Origin: Fragilaria crotonensis | Taxonomy: Eukaryota; Bacillariophyta; Fragilariophyceae; Fragilariales; Fragilariaceae | Assembly (NCBI GenBank): GCA_022925895.1 | Contig: JAKSYS010000440.1 | Location: 1-52,470 of the forward strand | Direction: 5' to 3' | DNA length: 52,470 bases | Shown here: positions 38,102-49,700 of the stretch, in pieces | How the letters are laid out: every line of letters starts with the position of its first letter | Numbering within the stretch: the first letter of the stretch is position 1 | Position numbers and translations under genes: made by a program | The notes under the pieces: model-generated | What the model saw: only the letters and a program-made list of their open reading frames with translations | Database searches by the model: none | What the model was told of the DNA's origin: nothing

Positions 38102-41100
38102 CTAGCCTTGATGAGATGTAACACTCATACGGAAAGCTCGGTTCATTTCTTGACGTCGACGATCGTCCATAGCTTGTTGCTGCTTCGCCAGTTGCCGAAT
38201 CCTCTCTCGGATTGCCATACACTGCGGAATTGGGCATACCGTATCTTTACATTTTTGTGCGTGAATGCGAAGAAGCGTCCAGATACGCTTGCAAATCTTA
38301 CATCCGCCAGATGCCTTCAATTTACATGTTTTGCCGTGCTGGAGGTATGACTTCATTTTAGGGCAATTCGATGACGTACAAGACGTGGACTTGCATCGCG
38401 AAGCATGCTCAATGAGTTGGATGTGAAGGTTTAAATTGCGCTGCCGCTCTCGGCGCTCCTCCTCGGTGAGTCCATTAGTACCGCTTCCTTGATTTTCTTT
38501 TTCACTTTCCACCGCAATAGGAGTTAATCTGTGGTTACAAGCGCCTCTGCTGGCCTTAGGGTTTCGATAGCACTCCTCACACAAATCATATCCAGGACAA
38601 GTATCACAGTGATACCTCGTACCCGTAAGAATTTCCCGACTACAGGACGCACACTGTTGCACAAACTTCGGAGCATCTCTATTGTGCAGGTGCCACAGAA
38701 CCATCATCGAAGTATGCTTCGCCCTTCGAAGCTCGTCGAATTGATAGTGATTACCTCGACAAAGGTTGAGGAAGGCCTGTCGGTTATTCAAAAACTCGCA
38801 ATCCATGTCCTCGTCGTCATCATCAATGACCTTGATAGGATTGCCATTTTCGTCTTTCGGATCACTCATGTCAATTAAGCAGTTGCGGCGTTCGGCTTCT
38901 GCTGATCCGTTTGCCTCGGCTTCCCTCCGATATTGAGCAATGTCGTCTGGGACGACCAAAGTTTCAGGCTTGGCACCAGACCAATTCAAAAAAGCCACGA
39001 TGAAACTTTCTTTCATCGGATGGATCGTCTCTCCTAACTTGACCATGACTTCGTCGCGACCTCCTTCCTTAAATCCTTTCGGCGGGCCGTCATCATCCTC
39101 ACCATAAGGAGAGTCGTCGTCGGATCTTCCGCCTCGTCCCTTGGACTTGCTGGACTTCTTCTTGCCCTTTTTCCCACCACCACCGCCCTTTTTCCCACTC
39201 CCTTCTTCGAGATCCTTGATAATATTCTCCGCCTCGCCAGGAAAGTAGTCACCCTCGAGGTATGGCATACAAGTGGCGTCTAGCGTCTCGTCCTCGATGT
39301 ACAAATCATACATGTTAGTGACTTTGCCGCAGATATTTCGCTTCTGGCATTCCACGAGCATATCAAGATACCATTGTCGAAGCCGGGCATCGCGAGGGGT
39401 TTTCTGGTCTTCAGGTTTCGCATAGAAAATGTAATCGTCTCCCTTCAAAGGAGGACACGCCCAAATATGTGCAGTTGCGAAACCTTTCATCCTTGCATAG
39501 TCAAGGTAGCAAATGAGAAGCTCATGGTAAACAAAGGTTCGCAATCGCCGAGGTCTCATGAAATGCACACTGTCGAGATACGAGATGTACACACATCGTT
39601 GATTCGGTGGTGGATTATCCGGGCCGTGTTCGTAGACGTAGAGAGCGAAGAGAATGACATCAACACCATCAATTTTTTGGAAGGCAACAATGCACTTGCA
39701 TCGGAAAGGAAACTCTTCGGGGTAATTCTTGTGAGCATACCGCTTTTTCATAAGCTCGCGTACTTCAAGCTTTCTATCTGTAGCAGTAACTTGTCGAATA
39801 GTGACCGGCCCGCATTCAAGCTTTTTCAAGGCGTCCTCTAAGGTGATCTTCTCAGTCTCGACCTTCTCCTTCGCCAGTCTTGCCTTCCTTTCAGCAACCT
39901 TGCGATGAACGTGATTTTCAAGCCGATCTGAGAGTTTCGTTCTTGGCAGTTCTGCCGCAGAGGGTGGTCTAGGTGACGGCGGCAACCCTGCTTTCCTCTT
40001 CTTTAGTAGGCATTTGGGGCAGTAGTATTTACTGTGATGCTCTTTGTTTTGACGAGTGTTGAACAATCCGCAAATCTGATGGATCCAACTCTCGCACTCG
40101 TCACACTGAACCCAGCTCTCTTCGTGAACCTCGTCGTTCTTCTTCTTCTTAAGATCACTCTTCATAATGGTAATGTCCACCAGCTCGATCGGCGTACTTC
40201 CGTCTAATTCATTGTAACATTGATTGCACCAAAAATATTGACTGTTTCCACCTACATAAAAGTGGCTGTTTCGACGAATTCGCGTGCTCTGACAATTCAT
40301 ACCATTGCAAAAGAAAACGGGGGGCTCGAAGAGTAACTTTTCGCAACCACACAACGTGCAAGCGCGGTCGTTTTTCCTTGCTTCTCGGTCCTCAGCTTCA
40401 AGCTGTGTAAGAAGCTTTTTGTGGTCGGCAACAAATTTTGCCTTCAACTCCTTGGCCATGCCATAAACAACAGAACCCTCCTCGTTGTAGGTGATTGCAT
40501 TATCGAAAGTAAGGTTGACTTCAGCAGCGAAATCCTCGATGAAATGATACATGCCATTGTCGAGTTTCTTGCTAACAGTTCCAAGGTCCATTGGTTTCTT
40601 GATAACATCGAAATAATCTGGAAGTCCAAGTTCCACGGGATCTACAGGCGTGTTGAACACCCATCCGTGCGTGTGCGATTGAAGGCCCTTCAGAAGTTCG
40701 CCACATTTCGCTTTCAACTTCGCCGCGGGTAGTTGGACTGCACGGTGAAGCGATGCCAAATGGAGCTCGATTTCTTCGATGGAGAAGTTATTAAGAAGCG
40801 AATGGTCGTCAACCTTGGAGCTCTTAGAGGACTTTCCAGAGGGTTCTGGAGTTTCCAACGATGACTTCACTTCAACCACAGGCATCACTGGAGCAGCTGG
40901 CCTCAACGGTGGTGCGGGAATCGTCTGCCCGGCCAAATTTAGTGGCGCACTCGGTATGAGGAGTGGCTGGTCGGAGGGCGTAGGGCCCGAGTGATCAAGT
41001 TTAGCACGCTTTTGGCGCGGCTCACTTGAGAGCGACGTACTCAGAGGAGGTGCCATACTTTGTAGAGCCTCCGATGGAAGGTTTGAGCCAATTTCCATCG

Positions 41101-43421
41101 ACGGCAGGACCGAGACACTACTGCCGTTCTCGAAGCCTTGATTGGAGCGTTGCTTGTCCTTTTCGTGGTTCTTGCGAATGGAATCACGAACAGGACCACA
41201 AGCGGGGCATCTCGGGTCTTTGCATCGGCGATAATGGCTTAAGACGTAACGACTGCTCATGCAATGCTGAACATTACACTGCTGATTCTTACAATGAGCG
41301 ATATGATCCCAGAGCTTCTTCATGCTTGCGCAATGAGGTGTCTCGGGGCACTTCCCCACATGTTGACATTTCGAAGCATGACGTAAAAGGAGGAGTCGCT
41401 GCTGCTTGTGACGAACTTTCAACCACTCGGATGAATCGCGACTCCTCGGTGCAGTAAGGGAACTAGACGCGGCAGTGCTTCCTGGAGTTGAAGAAGCAAG
41501 AGGTGCCATCGAGGAAGAAAGAGATTCGTTTCGGGTTGAACCACTTGGCATCGGCTCGGATTTATTGTACATTGGTTGCGCTGTCGTTGAACCCTTGTTC
41601 ACCATAGGGTTGCTCGGACGATAACTAGAAGTCTGGTACTGCATTCCAGACGATGCTGGGGGAGCAGACACCGGCGGTGGCATTGACAAGGATTGCGCAG
41701 ATGACCTTGGTTGCTGTTGGAAATTCATTGATTGAGCTCCGTATGAACCGCCAATCATGTTAGGAGCGATCGGTCAGGAGACGCCGACACCATCAAATGG
41801 TCTTGTGGCGGACTCAAGGACGACACCCGGTTATCGATGGAAAAACTCGAGGTAGCCTGCTTTTGCGTCGGGTTGCTTGAGCTGCTCAGCCTGTGATCTG
41901 AGCGCAACGAGCCAGCGCTGATCTTTGCCGCTTTCTTCACGGTTTCTCTCACAGGTCCACAGGCGGGACACTGGGAATCTTTACACTTCCTGTAATGACC
42001 AAGAATTGCCCGCGAAGAAAAACAATGAGGTACACGACAAGAGTTATCCTTGCAATTCTCCATGTGTCTCCAAAGTCTCTTCATGTCTGAACAGTGAGGC
42101 GTCACGGTACAACCACCGTCGTCGCGCGGACACTTGGCAGAGTGATGCAACAAAAGCAGTCGTTGTTGTTTGTGGTGGATACGAATCTTCCACTCGGGGT
42201 CATCTCGTTGGGGCACAGCCGAATCGTTGCTGGCTAATGTGGATGAGTTTCGAGCGGCATTTGGATCATGCATGGAACTTCTCGAGGTGGCCAAATAGTC
42301 ACCGTTTGACGACCCTCGCATCAGATCATTACCTCCGGTCGATGGACCACTCGCCATAGGATTAATATCATTCATGCTTACCCGTTGGCGTTGCAACGAT
42401 TCCTGTTGCATCATCTGCTGCTGGGTTGATGTAGACATTCCATTCCCCTGGTTACTAATGTAAGGTGACTGAGACTGGGGTCCTTGTGAGCCTGCCCTGG
42501 CAACATCGTGGTGTTGCGGGGCTTGAAGGCCATTATTGGAGTACAAAGTACTTCTGTCGCTGCTCCGTTGCCGATCGCTGCTGCTCCCCCCAACATGATT
42601 TTTTGACGCTTTTCGGGAGACTTCCATTGCAATTAACTGCAGTCTCGACTTCAGCGTAGAAATGTTCATATAGTCATCAAACGAACGGGCGTTCCGATAC
42701 AACGACACCTCCAATTGCTTCGCCATTTCTGGGAGCTTGTTCAGCCATTCAGCAGATCCATTTTTGTCTTTCTTCAGCAATTTAACACTGTAATTCGAAG
42801 TGAGAGTGAGACAAAGGTACACAAAAGCAGCACGGTTTCGCGAACTACATACATTTGCTGAATCATTTCTCTCCGATGTTGCATGTCCTCATCACTTTGC
42901 CAGTTGCCGTTCATCCCCGTTGCAACGTAATTGCGCTGCCTACTGTCTTGCATAGCTCCTGGCCCCATGTTCGAATGCTGCGATGGACCAGATCCCATTC
43001 CCATGTGCTGCGGATGTGATTGGTGCGCATGTGATGCCTTCGCTGGCTGTGCATGCATCTGAGTCATCGAATGGTGGCTCTGCTGTTGATGCACAGCCGG
43101 CGAACGCATAGGGTGATGCGATGATTGTGCATGATTCTGGTAGTGCACACCTCCATTAGGCATTCCACCAAAATTATTCTGCCTCGATGACGGTGACGGC
43201 GGTATTGAGAAATTTGGTTGACCTGGGATTCCAGATGAATGTTGGCGGTGAATATTTGGGTGCTGGTATCCTGCATTCATGGATTGACCATGATGCTGCG
43301 GGGGCATCGCAGGTGAAGGCACGCCATGATGTCCCGGAGCCATTGGTTGACGAGGCATAGAGGGCGCTACTCCGTGTTGAGACGCCTGCTGCGCACTCGT
43401 CCCGTCGAACGGGACCATCAT
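38102..43421 (-). CDS. p300/CBP-type histone acetyltransferase (KAT11) with three TAZ fingers, bromodomain, PHD and ZZ
   Basis: Three exons: 43421-42853, 42787-41791 and 41713-38102; introns of 65 bp (GTATGT...TTACAG) and 77 bp (GTGTCG...TTCCAACAG with a CTAAC branch-like site). Predicted 1725 residues. Order: Gln/His/Pro-rich N-terminus; helical module ('[15 protein letters not shown]', '[14 protein letters not shown]', ~183-245) like plant HAC proteins; TAZ finger ~390-469; second TAZ ~622-697; bromodomain ~857-957 with the acetyl-lysine Asn in 'AITYN'; Cys-rich RING/PHD ~972-1107; KAT11 acetyltransferase ~1117-1390 ('[20 protein letters not shown]', '[15 protein letters not shown]'); ZZ finger ~1567-1612; third TAZ (TAZ2) ~1632-1707. 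It is a nuclear co-activator that acetylates histones. The second junction could instead be a frameshift (the upstream frame ends in a TGA overlapping an ATG). Confidence 0.92.
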
Positions 43422-44910
43422 GTCTCCGTTAATCTTTCAATTGCAGAGGAAGAACGATCTCCCTGCTGCTCAAATCAATACTGTTGGATCAGAGAAAGGA
43501 CGATGTGTAAGCATTATATCCATGAGAATGTGTCATTCCGTTGAATTCATCGAACCGGTCGTCGCTGACGACAAGAATAACAACAGAAAAAGCCCAACTC
43601 GTGACCGAAATCGCGTCGGGACATAAAACAGTTCAGCCAAACAAAAAAGCTCGAGGCTGTGACATGTTGTATTCAGAATTGAGCGATCGGCCGAACCGTC
43701 GACGGAATCGCATTCGTTTGTATACAGCATGAATAGCATAAAAAGGCGTTAAGCCGTTACGAAGCAACCAAAAGTCACTTAAAAAGTCAACCGTTACATT
43801 CAAGAAACAGCAGATAAAGTAAAATGATCCAGTGGGAAAGAAATCGATTCCGAACAAAAATATATACAAAGCTTCAAGCAAGTACGGTTAAAAACCGTTC
43901 AAGCAACACGAGGTCAAAAGTTGCTTAAAAAATAAGAAATACAGAATCGCGTCGTAGACCTGTACCAACAAGACACGTAGAATCTTGGCTATGGTATTCG
44001 ACACGTAGGACGCGACGATCGCCTTCGTTGCCTTTTTCACGACGCAATGAAGGCTTTCACAAGAAGGAACGACAATGATCGGCTCATTGATGAGGTCAAG
44101 ACTACCACTGTGTGTGGCGCATCCCGATTGAATCACTTACAACGAAGTTTTTGACACTGATGGTCGCAGCTGGCATTCTCTGAGAAGGCGGTGGAAATTG
44201 AGAAAAATGTATTTGCGTAGAAATGTACCAGGGCGCGTACATTGTCTTCTTGGGATCAGTTTAATCGGATGAGTCGGGACTCGTACTTGAACACCGTCGA
44301 ACCCCACCGTAGAGTGAAGTTAAGTGTTGAACACAAACTACCGTATTTGTACTGGTACTACTTAGTACTACACGCTGTTCACTCGGAGCTCACAGCACGA
44401 TTCCCACCATGGGCATGCAATTCCGTAGCTACCGGCAGCATCACTCATTATTGATTTGATTGACCTAGTTCTTCAATATACACAATTAAGTTCAGGAGTT
44501 CACCATTATAGAACCTTGAGTGTCCAAACCTTGGAGAACGCAGCTCAAGTTGGGTTTCCTAATTGTCGTGAAGACCGAACGCCGACTTTTTGCATGCACT
44601 TCTACGGTAGTCGGAAGAAGGCAATACTGGAGAAGAATGTGAGTTATCCAACGTGGAGCCACAGAAGGCCAGGCGAGATGAATTACTCGGCGTACTCTGA
44701 TCTGATCTTCTGCTTCGATTGCCCCTCTACGTACTTGACGCAATTAGAACCAACCTTCCCTGCTTCCTCCTAAACGGTAACAGCACAAAGCGAAAGAGCC
44801 TTCCTGCTACAAGAGAACATCTAGCGATCGCCATGCACATGATAGCTGGTGAGAGCGTTGGGGTAAAAGCGTTACGTTCACTCCCACCCAGCATTCGCAG
44901 TGTCGGGAGG
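43422..44910. other. Intergenic upstream of the p300/CBP gene, no gene recognised
   Basis: 1.5 kb between the p300/CBP start and the stop of the next minus-strand gene. It should hold the p300/CBP promoter and 5' UTR. Short frames have no recognisable family. GTAC palindromes at 44340-44370. No tRNA or other RNA recognised. Confidence 0.5.
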
Positions 44911-46203
44911 TTAATTGTTGCCGTTGACCTCCACAAACAATCCTGCTTGTAGATCGAATAGAAAGCTTGCATACTCGTACAGCTTCATATCCAAGGAGTT
45001 ACTCTGAAGAAGAAGCTGATAGGCGTTACTTTTCTTCCCAACGGTGGCATGATGACCCATGTTCGGCCAGGCATAATCCAACATGCGTTCTTGGCAATCT
45101 CGGGCACCACTAGCACCGGCGTTGTTAAAAAGCAGTAGGCGCCGAAACGATTCTGCTTTTTGCTCCAACAGGCCAATCTTGGCTTTCTGACGCAATAGAT
45201 TCATGGCGACAGCAAGATCCATTTCCGTCCACCCCATTCGGTTAATGGGCACGCCAAGCAGGGATGAGATCATGGCATTCGGGACGTGCAATGGAGTTTG
45301 CGCCCAATCTGTCAGGCTCAGCACTTGCATGAAGGGATAATACTGCAGGTGACCAATTGGTAGTGACTTTAACCAGAAATAGTATGAAATTTGTCTTTCA
45401 ACAGGATGCCGGAACCATGTCCAGAGTTCGGCCTGGTATGACCCGGGAAAGATGTCTGAGGTGTCTAGAACATTCTGAGTAAGTACAAAAAGATGTGGGT
45501 TAACATCTTTGAGACCTTGGTCACGAGCCTTGAAACGATTTTCTTTCGTTGATAGATCAGCGCTCACTTGTTTCATGCCATTCTCAAACACAATTTGCAG
45601 TTTGTCGGCGGTTCCAATCCATGCGCCGGCAATCACCATCCCTCGACATTTTCCCATGATGTCCTTGATTGTACCGCCACCCGATCGTGGTAATGACCAA
45701 AAGACTGGTGTTGCACGGAGGGTGGCATTGTTGATCGCTAGGTAGTTGAAGTGGAGAGGGAGATTCACCAATGGGGCGTGTTGCGGGAGAGGCAAATTCG
45801 TCTCGTCTTCTTCTTCGTCGTCGAGCGAGTATTTTGTTGTGATACTCGGTGATCCACGCATGGAACTATTGGAACTTGCGGGATATTGTTTATGGTCCAT
45901 TGTGAAAAGCGCACCCATGCCGAGAAGGAAAAAAATTGCAACGGATTGTTGGGGATTCTTCAGGATTCGGGTGAGAGCTGCGTTGATGACGACGCTGCCT
46001 GCACCTCGCATCCATTTCACGAACGATCTCGTTGCTAGTCGAACATCAAACCGAGGGAGGGAAGGGACAACATTGGCGATATCTCTGGTGGTGGGGATCA
46101 CTGCCTCCAACAACTTGTCAACGAGGGATGGCATGCCTTTTTCGGTTATCTGGAAATGTCTCCGATGTCCCCAAGCGACCCAGTGGCACGCTTCATTCGT
46201 CAT
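44911..46203 (-). CDS. Type II membrane protein, sulfotransferase-like
   Basis: The 430-residue protein has a cytoplasmic N-terminus, one signal anchor ('QSVAIFFLLGMGALFTM', ~86-102), an acidic stalk (~128-135) and a lumenal domain. That domain has a PAPS 5'-phosphosulfate loop-like motif ('FWSLPRSGGGT', 168-178) and a 3'-phosphate motif ('WFRHPVERQISYYF', 263-276), the pair that defines Golgi sulfotransferases. The lysine usual in the loop (PKxGTT) is Arg here, and the loop has three Gly. It may sulfate a polysaccharide or glycan in the Golgi; substrate unknown. The first ATG is used; Met24 is a possible later start that would still keep the anchor. Single exon. Confidence 0.75.
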   Translation of the reverse strand: MTNEACHWVAWGHRRHFQITEKGMPSLVDKLLEAVIPTTRDIANVVPSLPRFDVRLATRSFVKWMRGAGSVVINAALTRILKNPQQSVAIFFLLGMGALFTMDHKQYPASSNSSMRGSPSITTKYSLDDEEEDETNLPLPQHAPLVNLPLHFNYLAINNATLRATPVFWSLPRSGGGTIKDIMGKCRGMVIAGAWIGTADKLQIVFENGMKQVSADLSTKENRFKARDQGLKDVNPHLFVLTQNVLDTSDIFPGSYQAELWTWFRHPVERQISYYFWLKSLPIGHLQYYPFMQVLSLTDWAQTPLHVPNAMISSLLGVPINRMGWTEMDLAVAMNLLRQKAKIGLLEQKAESFRRLLLFNNAGASGARDCQERMLDYAWPNMGHHATVGKKSNAYQLLLQSNSLDMKLYEYASFLFDLQAGLFVEVNGNN

Positions 46204-46738
46204 GAATTATGCAGATTATGCATACAATGCGCCATTGCGCCATTGGCTTTAGGTCGTATCATGCAAGTACTTCTGTACCAGTAGTGTGGTTGGGGTGCGA
46301 AGGTCATAAATCGAGTCAATCGCGGGAGAGTGGAGCGGAATACTCAAAGAACAGGTACTTGTACCTTGTACTAGTAGTGGTTCTGATACAGTATATTATG
46401 TATCCATATGCATTACTGGTACATGTATGCATATATGCATACGACGGATTTTACATTTCACAGTCATGGTGGTCACCGAATTTGGAAGATTTGGACTTTG
46501 GACATCATGCCATACACGATGACTCGAACCTCGAACCTCGAACCATGCCCGGCTGTTATATCAATATATGTATATAATTAATGTTTACATTGCATGATGC
46601 AATTGTACAGTACTGGTACATGCGTAGTAGTTGCATGTTCGTAGTGCTCGACATGAACAGAAAATGCAGTGGCACTTTTTCCGTCTCACAGTGCAACTGC
46701 TGTCTCCTGCCTCCTGCGGTTACAGTTACCTTGAGAGC
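46204..46738. other. Divergent intergenic region with palindromes and a heptamer repeat
   Basis: 535 bp between two divergent genes. GTAC and TGCATATATGCATA-type palindromes lie at 46350-46445 and 46600-46625. A TCGAACC heptamer is repeated three times at 46523-46544. No coding or RNA feature seen. Confidence 0.55.
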
Positions 46739-49700
46739 ATGGAAGTCTTCAGGAACCTTGTTCAAGCAGCCTTGACAGACCACAGGTATCCCACTGGAGA
46801 AGCCAATCGAAGGGCTCGGGGAGTAAGACAAGGACATCTAAAGCCGGTCGATTCCAAACTCGCGATCGCCGTGGTCATCCTATCATCGATCTGTCCTTTG
46901 AAAGGACGAACTCTTGCAAGCGGACTTTCAAGTCCATGTTCCGCAAACCCTGATATTAGCGGCTATCCTGATGTAGCATCCATTGTCACAGCCATGGAGA
47001 CGGGGAAACTTCGTTTTCGCTGTGCCCAGATGTCGTGTACAACGACCAACTTAATGTTGATCTACCCATGCCATCTCCCTTGACCCTTTTCTGTGCTGAT
47101 TCAAGTGAGCCTTGTACCTGGGAAGTAAACGAAGGGTCGCATATTGTCGCCAGCGGTGGCAATCCCGTGTTATTGTCCGTCCAAGGAATATCGTTCACTG
47201 GTGCCACCAATACATCCATACAAATACAGGCAAACAACGCGTCTGTTGTTGAGTTTACAAATTGCACTTGGAACAGCAATGAAGGGTCTGCGGTCATTGA
47301 TCTCAGAAATTATCCTGCTGAAGCTACCAAGACAGCAGATGGCAATGGAGTTTCAGCGAACGTCACCGAGTCAGGGTCACGACGGCAGCTGAAGGAAGCG
47401 AAGTTGTCCAATGAATCAACAGCTCAACTCAACATATCGAATTGCATCTTTAATGGCAACATTGTGACAGAATCTGTTGTGAACGTAGATGGTGCTGACC
47501 TTGCTTTGGAAAATTGTGAGTTTGACGTCAATGAGGCTCAGCGAGGGATCGTCACTCTTCTTGGTGGATCTCATAAAATCACCAACGTCAGCTTTGAAGA
47601 GAACGATGTCGAAGAGTCGGGGGTCATAAACATGGATGCCACGGCACGCATAATCCCAACGGATGTTTGTGGTTCTGGAAATACAGTTGGAAAGTTTTGT
47701 AATGGGACATTTCAAGGAATTGTAGATCCTGACAATTGCGTTGGTGGCAGTATCGCTGAAGCCTGTGACTCGGCCTGCGTTGTCTACGAAGCATGTACGA
47801 TTGGACAGTGCGTTTCTTCTCTTAAGGAACTGAGAGCGGCCCTCACTGTCGGTGGTGATATCGATCTTTGTTCTAATTCAATTTTTGATCTAAGTGTCGC
47901 AGACAAACCTCTCGAGATAAGAGACATGGCGACGTCGTTAAGATGCAAGAAAAACTGTGTTTTGCTGGGGGTAACAAGCAGTTCCGGGTATTGGATGGCG
48001 CAGAATCCGTTTCGTTTCAAAGTCTCACGTTTACTGGTTCGGAAACGCTGTCGGTGGTCGTGGAGGTCGATCCTTCGGAACCTGCAATGGTATCCTTCAT
48101 TGACTGCAAGTGGTCGGGTCATAATGGAGAGCATGTAATATTGATGGATCCTCCAGGCTCTCTTGAAGGCAATGACCAGCTCGAAGCCAATGTGGAATTC
48201 ACGGAGTCACTCTTCTTTGACAACAATGTTGAGAAGTACGTAATTGCAAACAAAGGTTTAGGTTTGTCGATTCATGCTTGTGAATTTCGAAACAACGCTG
48301 GTGCTAAAAGCATCGTGGGAACATTGGGAGGCGAGACGAGAATAGGCGGTTCGATGGTTTCGGGAAGCAATAGTTCGAAAAAGACAATCCTGGAGGGAAA
48401 TGACGTGAAAAGTGGTTTGTTTTTCGTTGGTCTGAATAGTACTGGATTTAACGCTGTCGATGTGTGTGGCACAAACAATACAATGGGCAACTCTTGTAAT
48501 GGAACCTTCTATGAAGCGTCCAATCCCGAGGAATGCCGGGCAGATCGTCAGAATGAAGAAGCATGCAAGGAAGGATGTGTTCCTAGCGTTGAATGTGACG
48601 ATGTTGAAGGTTTGGGTGGTTCAGATTGCTATTCAGACTGGTCGAAGTTGGTAGAATCAGTTGCATCGGCGAACTCCGGAAAGGCGTTCGTTGTTTGTCC
48701 GGACACAGATTTTGTCTTAGATAGAAACGATACGCTCCATCTTGATAAGAATGAAACAGTTCTGCAGTGCGGACAAAATGGTGATCGCGGCAATCGCTGT
48801 ACCGTCGCTGGGGGGGAAGTCCAGATCCAAATCCTTGGCTCGGCTTCTGGGGTACGAATTGACGGTATGACTTTCGTCGGATCTTCTAATGCCAGTATTG
48901 CAGCCCTAGGCGACGGAGATTCGAGTGCGACGTTCTCCGATTGCGAATTTTCTGGGCACGCAGGTGAGGCTGTCATACTGGTGTTCAACCAGGATTCTGC
49001 TTTTGAAGGAAACACTAGTCTCCCAGAATCTATGGAAGTAAATATTGATATGTGCGTCTTCGACGACAACACAGTCGAATTGGCGCCTATCACGAATCTA
49101 CAAGGTTATGTACGCGTGACGAAATCTGCGTTCAGCGGCAACACGGGCATGAGTGGAGCCGGAGCTATTGTGTCGTACTCACGTCTTTCAGTTTCAGAAT
49201 CTTGTTTTGTCAGCAACACCGGAAACCTTTCCGGCTCTGTAATCTTGTCCGCAAACGCTGCTCAAATCTTCGATCAAATTGGAAACTTCGGTGCAGAGAA
49301 TGCAGCGATCCTTGGCAATTGCACTGACATCTTGTGGTTGGACGAGTCTTTGTCGTGTGATGAGTTTGAGAGTGTGGAGTGCCTCGCTCCATTCCGCGCA
49401 GAGAGTGCTTTTCCAAGTGGTATCACACCATCTTCATCTCCTGCGCCTTCATTGGTAGACATCACAACTCCTGACGGGCCCTGTTTTACGTCGGAGGAAT
49501 GGGAGGCACTGTTTAAAGCGATTTCAGATTCAGCGGGCAATGAGAACTTTACACTCTGCGACGACACAGTTGTTGACATGACGGCTATGGAAGCTAGCGA
49601 CTGGGCACCCCTTCTGATTAAGGCTAGCGAAATTACCATTCGATGCGGCTCTGCTCGGAGGAACGGTTGTGTGCTGACAGGTGGTACTACCCACATCATG

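Noticed and set aside
46523-46544. tRNA T-loop-like GGTTCGA on the minus strand
   Set aside because: It is a heptamer tandem repeat (TCGAACC). No acceptor, D or anticodon stem can be paired around it.
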